Part shown: positions 43,519 through 52,139 of the stretch, piece after piece | Layout of the letters: each line of letters begins with the position of its first letter | Numbering within the stretch: the stretch's first letter is position 1 | Position numbers and translations under genes: made by a program | Assembly (NCBI GenBank): GCA_937891975.1 | Contig: CALAUA010000019.1 | Span: forward strand, 1-64,000 | Length of the DNA stretch: 64,000 nt | DNA from: an uncultured Bacteroidales bacterium | GTDB taxonomy: Bacteria; Bacteroidota; Bacteroidia; Bacteroidales; Paludibacteraceae | Direction of reading: 5' to 3' | The notes under the pieces: generated by a model | Database searches by the model: none | The model's input: the letters and a program-made list of their open reading frames with translations, nothing else | What the model was told of the DNA's origin: nothing

Positions 43519-43713
43519 CTACCCCACCTTATCGTAATTAGGCATCAGAATCATCATAATTAAATATAATAGCAGCCCTGGAAATGCTACCGAAAAGAGC
43601 GTCAACGCCAAGTACACAACACGAATCAACGTGGGGTCAACATCGAAATACTCAGCGATACCGCCACAAACACCTGCGACTATGCGATTGGAAGAACGAT
43701 ATAATTTTTTCAT
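43519..43713 (-). CDS. PspC-domain small membrane protein
   Basis: The 64-residue protein is a minimal PspC domain: M-K-K-L-Y-R-S-S-N-R-I-V-A-G-V-C-G-G-I-A then E-Y-F-D-V-D-P-T-L-I-R-V, one or two membrane helices, and a short tail. PspC proteins take part in envelope-stress responses. Short stand-alone forms are common in Bacteroidetes. It lies between folC and the PepSY-like lipoprotein, all on minus. Confidence 0.93.
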   Translation of the reverse strand: MKKLYRSSNRIVAGVCGGIAEYFDVDPTLIRVVYLALTLFSVAFPGLLLYLIMMILMPNYDKVG

Positions 43714-43721
43714 TATACTAA

Positions 43722-44162
43722 TTAATCATCAATTCGTATGAAATTACCTTCTAGGTCAAACTCTAAGTCCAATCCATTGCTAAGTTCCACCTTCAAACGA
43801 CGATAGTCCACTGCATATTCCACAATAAAATGATCTGGGTGGTGTAAACTCACAAAGTTAACGATCAGTTCAGGCACAATACCAGCAGGCACGGGTGAAA
43901 CTTTACAATCAATAGATTGCAAATTACCATGATTGTCAAAATCAATTTCTGTAGCATTCTTCAAATACACACTATATTCGTAGTGAATACCATCTCTCTC
44001 ACGCTCAATGTATGCAATATCTGCATGATTGAAATAAGTTTGAATAAACGCCTGCGCTTGTACGGGCAGTTTAGGATAGTCTATCTGCTGATGGCGATCT
44101 GCACATGCAGTCAGCGAAATCATAACGGTTGCCAAAACGGCGAAAATCTTCTTCATAATCAT
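43722..44162 (-). CDS. PepSY-like (DUF2874) lipoprotein
   Basis: The 146-residue protein has a lipoprotein signal (M-I-S-L-T-A-C, Cys near residue 20) followed by two copies of a β-α-β unit. Each has the pattern V-x-x-x-I-x-x-Y-F then Y-x-V-x-L-x-x-x-x-x-I-x-F-D-x-x-G (near 30-80 and 95-146), ending D-L-E-G-N-F-I-R-I. This is the BLIP-like PepSY-like fold common in Bacteroidetes periplasm. No substrate is known. ATG at 44156 is an equally good start. Confidence 0.8.
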   Translation of the reverse strand: MIMKKIFAVLATVMISLTACADRHQQIDYPKLPVQAQAFIQTYFNHADIAYIERERDGIHYEYSVYLKNATEIDFDNHGNLQSIDCKVSPVPAGIVPELIVNFVSLHHPDHFIVEYAVDYRRLKVELSNGLDLEFDLEGNFIRIDD

Positions 44163-44315
44163 CCAATTTTAGTAAGGTTCATAATATCCAAAAATAGTCT
44201 TCCACACACGAGAAAACATATTCTACCATAAATGTTACAAAAATCGTGCCAAACATTGGCTGGGGTGCCCAAGCAACAAAGTTTTTCACGTTGCAGCATA
44301 ATTTTAATATAGAAT

Positions 44316-44346
44316 TTGTTTGTTTGCAAAAAAAGTTGTACCTTTG
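44316..44346 (+). promoter_or_regulatory. promoter for dxs-trkA-trkH
   Basis: TTG (44316-44318), 20 bp, TACCTTTG (44339-44346). The transcript should start near 44353, so the dxs start is the ATG at 44377 and not the earlier one at 44320. Confidence 0.88.
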
Positions 44347-44376
44347 CACGCTAATTATGACTATCATGACATAATC

Positions 44377-46305
44377 ATGGAGTATAAATACCTACATACG
44401 ATATACTATCCTAGTGATTTGAAAGCATTGCCATTGGAGGCATTGCCACAGGTGTGCAGCGAAGTACGCGACTTTATTATTCAGCAGTTGAGCCACAACC
44501 CTGGTCACTTAGGCTCGTCGCTTGGTACAGTAGAGTTGACGGTTGCTCTGCATTACGTATTCGATACACCCAACGACCAGCTCGTATGGGACGTAGGGCA
44601 CCAAGCATATGCCCATAAAATTCTCACAGGCAGACGCGAGCGTTTTCATACCAACCGACAGTTCAAAGGTTTAGCACCGTTCCCCTCTCCTATGGAGAGC
44701 GAATATGATGCGTTTATTGCAGGTCATGCGAGCAATAGTATTTCGGCAGCATTAGGAATTACCATTGGTGAAGAGATTGCCGCCAAAGCAGCTGTAGATG
44801 GTAGAGTTGAGAAGCAACGAGTGGTAGCGATTATCGGTGACGGGGCTATGACAGGCGGATTAGCATTCGAAGGACTAAACAATACCTCTATGCTCAAGAA
44901 TAATCTGCTTATCGTACTCAATGACAATAATATGGCTATCGACCCTATCAAAGGTGGTTTTACGCAATACCTTGTAGATTTGACTACGAGCGAGCGATAC
45001 AATCGCTGGCGTTGGTGGGGATATAGAGTAGCACGCAAACTACATATCATCAATGATGATAATAAAGGACGCCTACAAAGTTTCAACAATAATCTCAAAG
45101 CACTACTTACCAAACAAGATAATAATATCTTCCAAGGACTAAATCTGCGCTATTTCGGTCCAGCAGACGGACACGACGTGCTGAACTTGGTGCGCATATT
45201 CAAAGAGATTAAAGACTACGAAGGACCTAAAGTATTGCACATCATCACCAAAAAAGGAAAAGGTTACGAACCCGCAGAAAACGATCAGACTACATGGCAT
45301 GCGCCAGGAGAATTTAGTATAGAGACAGGTGAGAGGTTAAAGGCGAAAGGTGAGAGGCAAGAGCCCTTGTGGCAAGAAGTCTTTGGCAACCAACTACTGC
45401 AACTGGCAAAAGAGGACGAACGCATCGTTGGCATTACACCTGCTATGCCTAGTGGCTGTAGCATGAATATCATGCAGCGCGAATTGCCCGATCGCGTATT
45501 CGATGTCGGTATAGCCGAAGGACATGCCGTCACCTTCTCCGCAGGTATGGCGAAAGCGGGATTGATTCCCTACTGCAATATCTACTCTAGTTTCTTGCAA
45601 CGTGCCTACGACAATATCATCCACGATGTGGCATTGCCTAAGTTGCATGTTATTTTCTGCATTGACCGTGCTGGTATCGTGGGCAACGATGGTGCTACGC
45701 ATCACGGATTATTGGATTTAGCATACCTGCGTCCTATACCAAATATGGTGATTGGTGCGCCTATGACCAAAGAAGATTTACAGCAGATGATGCGACTCGC
45801 CAAGGACTACGATGGTCCTATCGCAATACGCTATCCGCGTGGCAGAACGAATGAAGGCGATGAGGCGATTAGGCAATTAGGCGATGAGGCAAAGGTGACT
45901 ATCGGCAAAGGGGTATGCTTGAGAGAAAGTGAGGAAGCGAAAGTGGCAGTACTATCTCTTGGTGCTATCGGTTATACGGTGATTGAGGCGATTAGGCGAT
46001 TAGGCGATAAGGCGAAGATGGCTCACTACGATATGCGATGGCTCAAACCGATGGATGAGCAGTTGCTGCACGAGATAGGCAAACGCTTTACTACAATCAT
46101 CACAGTAGAGGATGGTGTAATCAGTGGTGGCTTAGGTAGTGCGGTGCTTGAGTTTATGGCAGATAATGGTTACACACCACGTGTGATACGCTTGGGAGTA
46201 AATGACCAGTTTGTGGAGCATGGTAGTACGAAGGAATTGTATCATTTGTTAAAACTAGATAAAGAAGGCATATGCGAATCATTATTGCAGGCGCTGGAGC
46301 AGTAG
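44377..46305 (+). CDS. dxs: 1-deoxy-D-xylulose-5-phosphate synthase
   Basis: The 642-residue thiamine-diphosphate enzyme condenses pyruvate and glyceraldehyde 3-phosphate, the first MEP-pathway step. Seen: H-L-G-S-S-L-G-T-V-E-L-T, VWDVGHQAYAHKILTGR, G-D-G-A-M-T-G-G-L-A-F-E (ThDP site), N-D-N-N-M-A-I, D-G-H-D, then the transketolase Pyr domain D-V-G-I-A-E-G-H-A-V and T-H-H-G-L-L-D. Three in-frame repeats (45329, 45857, 45984) encode charged linkers at about residues 317-329, 493-508 and 536-547, all between domains. The end overlaps trkA by 34 bp. Confidence 0.96.
   Translation: MEYKYLHTIYYPSDLKALPLEALPQVCSEVRDFIIQQLSHNPGHLGSSLGTVELTVALHYVFDTPNDQLVWDVGHQAYAHKILTGRRERFHTNRQFKGLAPFPSPMESEYDAFIAGHASNSISAALGITIGEEIAAKAAVDGRVEKQRVVAIIGDGAMTGGLAFEGLNNTSMLKNNLLIVLNDNNMAIDPIKGGFTQYLVDLTTSERYNRWRWWGYRVARKLHIINDDNKGRLQSFNNNLKALLTKQDNNIFQGLNLRYFGPADGHDVLNLVRIFKEIKDYEGPKVLHIITKKGKGYEPAENDQTTWHAPGEFSIETGERLKAKGERQEPLWQEVFGNQLLQLAKEDERIVGITPAMPSGCSMNIMQRELPDRVFDVGIAEGHAVTFSAGMAKAGLIPYCNIYSSFLQRAYDNIIHDVALPKLHVIFCIDRAGIVGNDGATHHGLLDLAYLRPIPNMVIGAPMTKEDLQQMMRLAKDYDGPIAIRYPRGRTNEGDEAIRQLGDEAKVTIGKGVCLRESEEAKVAVLSLGAIGYTVIEAIRRLGDKAKMAHYDMRWLKPMDEQLLHEIGKRFTTIITVEDGVISGGLGSAVLEFMADNGYTPRVIRLGVNDQFVEHGSTKELYHLLKLDKEGICESLLQALEQ
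45329..45363. repeat. in-frame heptamer repeat in dxs
   Basis: GTGAGAG, GTTAAAG, GCGAAAG, GTGAGAG and GCAAGAG have a 7-bp period. They encode the linker between the first two dxs domains. Confidence 0.88.
45857..46019. repeat. two in-frame octamer repeats in dxs
   Basis: 45857-45901: GGCGATGA, GGCGATTA, GGCAATTA, GGCGATGA and GGCAAAGG. 45984-46019: GGCGATTA, GGCGATTA, GGCGATAA and GGCGAAGA. Both have an 8-bp period and flank the start of the C-terminal domain. Confidence 0.88.
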
Positions 46306-47606
46306 GTCGCCACTTGGCGAAGCTGCTATCGCGCGAGGATATGGATATAAGTTTGATAGACGACCGCCAAGACCGTTTGGGCGATTTGGATGCTAACTAC
46401 GACCTGCTGACCAAAGTGGGTAGCCCTACATCTATATACGACTTGAAAAGTATTGGGGTGAAGGATGTGGACCTCTTCATCGCAGTTACACCATCCGAAT
46501 CAGATAATATCACTGCGTGCTTGCTTGCTAACCAACTGGGAGCAAAGAAAACACTAGCGCGCATTGACAACTACGAGTATCTGATTCCTGAGAACAAACG
46601 TATCTTTGAGCAGATGGGACTCAACCACCTCATCTACCCAGAACTACTTGCAGCGCAGGAGATTACCGCTTCGCTCAAAACCAACTGGATGCGTTATCAT
46701 CTGACTCTATGTGGTGGAGCGTTGGAGATGTGCGTGGTGAAAGTACGTGAAGGAGCGGAAGTGATTGGCAAGCAATTTATGTCAGGATTCTTCAATCACG
46801 GATTATACCGAGTAGTGGCTATCAAACGTGGACAAGAGACCATCATTCCTAGCGGACCTGATGAAATACAAGCCGACGATATGGTATATGCTGTCTGCAC
46901 ACGAGAGAATATGAAAGTGTTGCGCGAGCAATTGGGTAAGCAAAAGAAGGACATCAATACTATCGTTTTCTTTGGAGGATCAAAGATTGCACAAAAGACG
47001 GTACAGAACCTGCCCGATGATCTCAATATCAAAATTCTCGAAGCCGACCGCGAGCACTGCTACCATCTCAGCGAGAAAATCAACAACGCACTCATTATCA
47101 ATGCCGACGGCAGCGATATGGCTACGCTCAAAGACGAGGGCATAGAGGATGCTGATGCTTTTGTAGCAGTCACTGACAGCAGCGAAGCGAATATCTTTGC
47201 CTGTATGGCTGCCAAGCGTTTTGGCGTGAAAAAGACCATTGCCGAGGTAGAGAATATCGACTATATCCCGATGGCAGAGGGCTTGGATATCGGTACGGTA
47301 CTCAATAAGAAAACCATTGCCGCTTCGTATATCTACCAAATGCTACTAGATGCTAGCGTACTCAACGTGCGCAACTTAACCAGTGCTGATGCAGAGATAG
47401 TGGAATTTATGGCGGAGGAGGGTAGCCGCATTACCAAAGCTAAGATTCGCGATATGCGACTGCCTAAGGATGCAAATATCGGTGCTATCGTGCGCGCAGG
47501 AGAAGGTATCCTCGTGAACGGCGATACGCAAATCTTGCAAGGCGACCAAGTGGTAGTTTTCTGCAAGAGCCAAGTAATCAGACAATTAGAGAAGTTCTTC
47601 AAATGA
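46272..47606 (+). CDS. trkA: Trk K+ uptake NAD-binding subunit TrkA
   Basis: The 444-residue protein contains two RCK repeats: a first Rossmann fold (IIIAGAGAVGRHLAKLL, acidic D-D at the β2 end) with a C-domain, then a second (T-I-V-F-F-G-G-S-K-I-A) with A-D-G-S-D and its C-domain. It gates the TrkH channel by binding nucleotide. The start overlaps dxs by 34 bp and the end overlaps trkH by 4 bp (ATGA). Confidence 0.96.
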   Translation: MRIIIAGAGAVGRHLAKLLSREDMDISLIDDRQDRLGDLDANYDLLTKVGSPTSIYDLKSIGVKDVDLFIAVTPSESDNITACLLANQLGAKKTLARIDNYEYLIPENKRIFEQMGLNHLIYPELLAAQEITASLKTNWMRYHLTLCGGALEMCVVKVREGAEVIGKQFMSGFFNHGLYRVVAIKRGQETIIPSGPDEIQADDMVYAVCTRENMKVLREQLGKQKKDINTIVFFGGSKIAQKTVQNLPDDLNIKILEADREHCYHLSEKINNALIINADGSDMATLKDEGIEDADAFVAVTDSSEANIFACMAAKRFGVKKTIAEVENIDYIPMAEGLDIGTVLNKKTIAASYIYQMLLDASVLNVRNLTSADAEIVEFMAEEGSRITKAKIRDMRLPKDANIGAIVRAGEGILVNGDTQILQGDQVVVFCKSQVIRQLEKFFK

Positions 47607-49072
47607 CACGCACGTTTAACACACGGATGGTCTTCCGTACCATGGGCGCACTTCTGCTCATTGAGGCGGTGTTTATGACTATGGCACTGGGGGTTAGTCT
47701 ATGGTACAACGAACCAGACAGTGGAGTGTTTCTGCTATCCACTATCATCACGCTGCTGGCAGGTGTCATTGGCTTGCTAGTGGGTCGCCGTGCCGAATCG
47801 CGCATGGGCGAGCGAGAGGGCTACGTGATTGTGGCAATGGTATGGGTGGTGTTCTCTGCTTTTGGATTGCTGCCCTATTACCTCAGTGGACAAGTGCCCA
47901 CGCTGACCGATGCGTGGTTTGAGAGTATGTCGGGCTTTACCACTACAGGTGCTACTATCATCCCTGATTTGGAGGTCATTACCCACGGACTACTCTTCTG
48001 GCGGTCGCTCACACAGTGGATAGGCGGTATGGGAATCATTGTGCTGTCTATTGCTATATTACCCATCTTCGGACTTAATGGCATGCAGCTCTACGCTGCC
48101 GAGGTGTCGGGCTTGACTTACGAAAAACTATCGCCTCGTATTGCTGATACGGCAAAAATGATGTGGACAACCTATGTATTGCTAACTGCTGCTGAGGTGT
48201 TAGCCTTGTGGCTATGTGGCATGGATGTGTTCGACGCGGTGTGTCACTCGTTCTCTACGATTGCCACTGGCGGTTTCTCTACGCACAATAATAGTTTGGA
48301 ATTCTACGACTCGGCAGCTATTCACTATATAGTGACGTTCTTCATGTTTATTTCGGGTATCAACTTCGTACTGCTTATCTATCTGTTGCGTGGCAAAGCT
48401 CGCTATTTCTTCCGAGATGAGGAGTTGCGTTGGTATAGTGTAGCAGTAGCAATGTTTGCAGTATTGCTGACTTTAGGGCTGTATATTGCCCGCCCAGGTT
48501 GGTCGGGTGTCGAGATGGAGCGCGCTTTCCGCGATAGTTTGTTCACGGTGATTAGTTCGATGACCTCTACGGGCTATACCATTTCCGACTATATGTATTG
48601 GCCAGTAGTGGCATGGGTAGTTATATTCTTCTTGATGCTGACAGGTGCTTGTGCAGGTAGTACTGCAGGTGGAATCAAGTGGGTGCGCTTGGCGATTATT
48701 CTGAAGAATGGTGTGGCAGAGTTCCAACGCCGTATTCATCCTAATGCGATTATCCCTGTGAGACTCAACGAGAAAACTGTTCCTCAGCAGACTATTAACA
48801 ATATCATGGCGTTTTTGATTTTCTATGTCTTCATCATAGCTGTCACGGTGGTGATTTTCTGTGCGACTGGTGTAGATTTCGATGAGGCTATTGGTTCTGC
48901 TGTTTCGGCTATTGGTAATGTGGGAATTAGTATTGGTCAGTTTGGTCCAGCAGGTACGTATGCCACGTTCCCGACTGTAGCTAAATGGGTGATGAGCTTC
49001 GTGATGTTGATTGGCCGTCTGGAGATTTTTACCATATTGTTGCTCTTTACGAAAGCGTTGTGGAGAAAGTAA
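47603..49072 (+). CDS. trkH: Trk K+ uptake channel subunit TrkH
   Basis: The 489-residue membrane protein has four M-P-M repeats, seen in S-G-F-T-T-T-G-A, A-T-G-G-F-S-T, S-M-T-S-T-G-Y-T and G-N-V-G-I-S filter-like strings, and G-A-C-A-G-S-T-A-G-G-I. It is the K+-conducting pore partnered by TrkA, encoded upstream with a 4-bp overlap. No terminator with a clear U tract is visible; about 226 bp of repeat-like sequence follows before the convergent gene. Confidence 0.96.
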   Translation: MTRTFNTRMVFRTMGALLLIEAVFMTMALGVSLWYNEPDSGVFLLSTIITLLAGVIGLLVGRRAESRMGEREGYVIVAMVWVVFSAFGLLPYYLSGQVPTLTDAWFESMSGFTTTGATIIPDLEVITHGLLFWRSLTQWIGGMGIIVLSIAILPIFGLNGMQLYAAEVSGLTYEKLSPRIADTAKMMWTTYVLLTAAEVLALWLCGMDVFDAVCHSFSTIATGGFSTHNNSLEFYDSAAIHYIVTFFMFISGINFVLLIYLLRGKARYFFRDEELRWYSVAVAMFAVLLTLGLYIARPGWSGVEMERAFRDSLFTVISSMTSTGYTISDYMYWPVVAWVVIFFLMLTGACAGSTAGGIKWVRLAIILKNGVAEFQRRIHPNAIIPVRLNEKTVPQQTINNIMAFLIFYVFIIAVTVVIFCATGVDFDEAIGSAVSAIGNVGISIGQFGPAGTYATFPTVAKWVMSFVMLIGRLEIFTILLLFTKALWRK

Positions 49073-49298
49073 ATTTGTTCTTTATTACGGCTATCTATGG
49101 CTTTTTGCAAGTTTTCTTCGGGCTACGTGAGCACTATAGCACATCTGTGGGCTAAATGTGCCCTATCTGTGGGAGAAATTTGGCTGAGTGTACCCTTCTA
49201 AAGCACTTCGTTACTACTACGACGTCCATCGGTAGGTATTTGGAGAAAGGTTAGAAATGTTTTTGTGTCGTTACCTATAAATTGTATTAATCTATTGA

Positions 49299-50204
49299 TT
49301 ATTTAATGTATTCATCTAACATTTTTGTTAATTTTTCTGCCCCATATTCATTCAAGTGGTCAGCATCAAAGAAATCATCTTCGTTAAACTGCTCATGCTT
49401 TAACCAATCTAAAAATGTTACATTGCTGTATTTCTTAACCAATTTGTTGCAAATTTCTTCCCTCTCAGTAACTTGTTCTTGATTCAGTACATCATAATAG
49501 GTATGAAAAGTAGGAGTTGTTAGTAGAATAACTTTAATATTCCTTTTTTGACAATCTTGAATAATCCATTCTAAATATTGTAGATTAGTTTCAATGTTCT
49601 CTTTTTTCCCTTTTGAATGACGGGTGCAAGCTGTTAGTCCTGTAGATTGCCAATCTTGTGCTCGATGTTCCTTGTTATAATTGGTACAAAATCCTAAAGT
49701 ATCACATGTTCTATAATCAAGTTGCTTTAAAAAGGCATCTTTTATATGTAATAACTTATTCTTCGTCGTAATTTCTAAATTATATATTGGATTGATTCCA
49801 TGATAATCACACCCCATATATATACAATATCCCTTTATGCGCCACCACTCTTGAGATTTCTCAAGATTACTCCGTAATGAAAAGTATGAGATAGGCAATA
49901 TTATGTATTCTAAAGAATCACAATCAGCAGCATATTTTTTATATAGGAACCTATCATATTTTAGACTTTGTGACACAAATGCCATATTAAATGCTGGTTT
50001 TGAAAAGAATTTAGGTTGAATACCATAATAACCATGTGAAGATCCAAAAGAAAGAATCTTTATATTATTTTGGTTGGTTATTAGGAATTGATGTTTATAT
50101 GTGTGATCATTGGGAACAGAACGCAATATATATTCACATACTCCCAATGTGAAAGCCGTTGGAAGAAATATAATTAATATTATTTGAGAAAGAAAACGTT
50201 TCAT
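49299..50204 (-). CDS. SGNH/AlgX-like acyltransferase partner
   Basis: The 301-residue protein has an N-terminal membrane anchor or signal (M-K-R-F-L-S-Q-I-I-L-I), then I-L-S-F-G-S-S-H-G-Y-Y-G-I (Ser of block I) and a C-terminal D-A-D-H-L-N-E-Y-G (Asp/His block V). The layout fits SGNH O-acetyltransferases that work with MBOAT channels, such as AlgJ/AlgX/DltD. ATG at 50204 lies 1 bp after the MBOAT stop. The gene and the final 200-300 bp of the MBOAT gene are clearly AT-richer than the surroundings, which suggests recent replacement. Confidence 0.75.
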   Translation of the reverse strand: MKRFLSQIILIIFLPTAFTLGVCEYILRSVPNDHTYKHQFLITNQNNIKILSFGSSHGYYGIQPKFFSKPAFNMAFVSQSLKYDRFLYKKYAADCDSLEYIILPISYFSLRSNLEKSQEWWRIKGYCIYMGCDYHGINPIYNLEITTKNKLLHIKDAFLKQLDYRTCDTLGFCTNYNKEHRAQDWQSTGLTACTRHSKGKKENIETNLQYLEWIIQDCQKRNIKVILLTTPTFHTYYDVLNQEQVTEREEICNKLVKKYSNVTFLDWLKHEQFNEDDFFDADHLNEYGAEKLTKMLDEYIK

Positions 50205-50205
50205 G

Positions 50206-51741
50206 TCAAAATTGGAAATATATAAATGATTGCTCTTGTCCACAATTAGCAACAATAGCAAATATGAGAGAATAATAAATAATAAGTCGTAACCATTTAT
50301 ATTTAATACTCAAAACTAATCCATGCTCTTTCGTACGATTAATCCACTCCGCTAGAATTAATACTAAAATACTAATAGCCAATGTAATATAATAACCACG
50401 ATTCATTAGCCACGGGATAGAAAATAAACTGCTATCGAAGATGCTTGTTACCCATGCGGAAAGGGTTTTCAATCCTGTTGCGCGGAAGATTATCCACCCA
50501 AATACTGCTACGGCGAAAGTCAAGAGCATTTGTCCTGCTTCTTTGAGTGAGGGTAGCCATTTTGTTTTGATTGTGCCATCGGGCAAAGTAATTGTCGCAA
50601 CCGTGTCACGATAACGGCGGTTCTTGTTTAGTAAGAGCAATGGCACAAACAATAATGCGTGATATGCTCCCCACAATACAAATGTCCAGTTCGCTCCGTG
50701 CCAAAAGCCCGACAAGAGGAAGATTACAAAAGTGTTGCGGACTGCTATCCATTTGGTATATTTCGCCTCTAGTGCCTTATCGCCTTTTAGTCTTATTGAC
50801 TCGGGGATATTGGGGCGGCTACCGCCCAACGGAATATACACATAATCACGGAACCAAGTGGTGAGTGAGATATGCCATCTGCGCCAGAATTCTGCTATAT
50901 CGCGAGAGAAGTAAGGTACATTGAAGTTACGCATTAGTTTAATACCAAACAACTTTGCCGTACCTATTGCTATATCTGAATAACCCGAGAAGTCACCATA
51001 GATTTGGAAAGTAAAGAGTATGGCAGCCAACAGCAATGTACTACCCGATTGGTTGCTAATGTCTGCAAAGACGGTATCTACGTATGTGGCACAGTTGTCT
51101 GCTACTACAATCTTCTTGAATAAGCCCCACAAGATTTGTCGCATACCGTCCACGGCGGTGGCATAGTCAAAGGTGCGTTTCTTTTGGAACTGTGGCAGGA
51201 GGTTGGTTGCTCGCTCTATAGGACCTGCTACTAATTGCGGAAAGAAACTGAGAAAGGCAGTAAAAGCCACAATATCGTAGGTGGGTTGTATCTGTTTGCG
51301 ATAGACATCGATGGAGTATGAGAGGGCTTGGAAGGTATAGAAACTAATACCAACTGGGAGAATCAAATGTAGCAGCAGGAAGTCTGACTCAATGCCGAAC
51401 AATCGTGCAAACTGTGTGGCGAAGAAGTCGTAGTATTTATATATGCCTAAGATGCCGAGATTGATGATGATATTGGCTATCATTACGGCTTTCTTTCCGC
51501 GTTGTGTTGGGGCGTATTCAATTCCGATGCCGCTTAGGAAGGAAAGAAGTGTGGTGATTGCAATTAGAATAAGGAATCGCCAGTCCCACCAGCCGTAGAA
51601 GATATAGCTGGCGACTACGACAAAGAGATTTTGCCACAGCAATTGGCGTTTGCATTTGCTGAGAGCATAGTCAAACACGAACCAATAGAGCAGGAAGACT
51701 ATTGGGAGGAAGATTGCGAACTCGAAGGAGTTGAATAGCAT
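50206..51741 (-). CDS. MBOAT O-acyltransferase (AlgI/DltB-like)
   Basis: The 511-residue membrane protein has about ten or more helices and the MBOAT signature: E-F-W-R-R-W-H-I-S-L-T-T-W-F-R-D-Y-V-Y-I, P-L-G-G, and the catalytic-His block S-G-F-W-H-G-A-N-W-T. AlgI-type proteins move an acyl group across the membrane to a periplasmic SGNH enzyme that modifies polysaccharide or peptidoglycan. I start at ATG 51741 (M-L-F-N-S-F-E-F), the standard AlgI opening. Expression probably depends on read-through of the folded leader at 51783-52096. Confidence 0.93.
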   Translation of the reverse strand: MLFNSFEFAIFLPIVFLLYWFVFDYALSKCKRQLLWQNLFVVVASYIFYGWWDWRFLILIAITTLLSFLSGIGIEYAPTQRGKKAVMIANIIINLGILGIYKYYDFFATQFARLFGIESDFLLLHLILPVGISFYTFQALSYSIDVYRKQIQPTYDIVAFTAFLSFFPQLVAGPIERATNLLPQFQKKRTFDYATAVDGMRQILWGLFKKIVVADNCATYVDTVFADISNQSGSTLLLAAILFTFQIYGDFSGYSDIAIGTAKLFGIKLMRNFNVPYFSRDIAEFWRRWHISLTTWFRDYVYIPLGGSRPNIPESIRLKGDKALEAKYTKWIAVRNTFVIFLLSGFWHGANWTFVLWGAYHALLFVPLLLLNKNRRYRDTVATITLPDGTIKTKWLPSLKEAGQMLLTFAVAVFGWIIFRATGLKTLSAWVTSIFDSSLFSIPWLMNRGYYITLAISILVLILAEWINRTKEHGLVLSIKYKWLRLIIYYSLIFAIVANCGQEQSFIYFQF

Positions 51742-51782
51742 GTTGTTTTTCTGCGGTTGGTTCCGAACCTGCCTATAAACCA

Positions 51783-52096
51783 CAAAAAAAGCGTGGAACC
51801 TTACCTTTGCTTATTCTCCATATCGAGGTTCCGGAATGACCCTACTAACAAGAATATGCAAGCAACGCCCACGCCGAATATGAAATGCCACCAAACAGAG
51901 CAGTCCACATGTGGACGCTCTGCGGCGGGATATACATATCCCAACGGGCGTTTACTGCTCTCTTGTCTTGGGTTAGTGAAATTTTCCGGATTTCGATATG
52001 CCAAAACAAGCACTGAGGACACCCCACTGCTTAAAATTGTGGGGACCCCGTAGTAAACGCTTTTTAATATGTCTGCCTAACCGATTACTCGGCTTT
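51783..52096 (-). promoter_or_regulatory. long folded 5' leader with competing helices before the MBOAT gene
   Basis: From the predicted start near 52096 the minus-strand RNA has GCGTTTACT (52060-52052), a CCCCAC/GTGGGG hairpin, and then AGAGCAGTAAACGC (51961-51948), whose right half pairs exactly with the first arm and whose left half pairs exactly with ACTGCTCT (51904-51897). A GGGATAT/ATATCCC hairpin and a long CAGAGC-GTCCAC hairpin (51922-51896) lie between. The end is GGAACCT/AGGTTCC (51832-51795) with a U tract at 51789-51783. A further GGTTC/GAACC hairpin lies at 51769-51759. A frame of 73 codons crosses it but looks incidental. It could be an attenuator, a riboswitch or a separate small RNA. 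Confidence 0.6.
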
Positions 52097-52102
52097 GCGG
52101 TG

Positions 52103-52133
52103 CAAAGGTACAACAAAATTTGCGGATGTGCAA
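52103..52133 (-). promoter_or_regulatory. promoter for the folded leader and MBOAT-SGNH genes
   Basis: On minus, TTG (52133-52131), 20 bp, TACCTTTG (52110-52103). No other promoter-like box lies between here and the MBOAT start at 51741. Confidence 0.88.
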
Positions 52134-52139
52134 ATTTTT

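Noticed and set aside
44320..44376. Longer start for dxs
   Set aside because: It precedes the predicted transcription start; the ATG at 44377 fits the promoter and the family.
49199..49235. Possible further GTAG-hairpin-GTCC module after trkH
   Set aside because: It has an ACGACGTCC edge, but no convincing stem and no matching flanking words.
51802..51809. Plus-strand TACCTTTG
   Set aside because: No TTG lies 19-21 bp upstream, and it falls in the terminator stem of the minus-strand leader.
51801..52022. 73-codon minus-strand frame with a hydrophobic segment near its end
   Set aside because: It overlaps every helix of the folded leader and its C-terminal part covers the terminator arms. 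It could be a leader peptide, but I see no family and no good start, so I did not call a gene.
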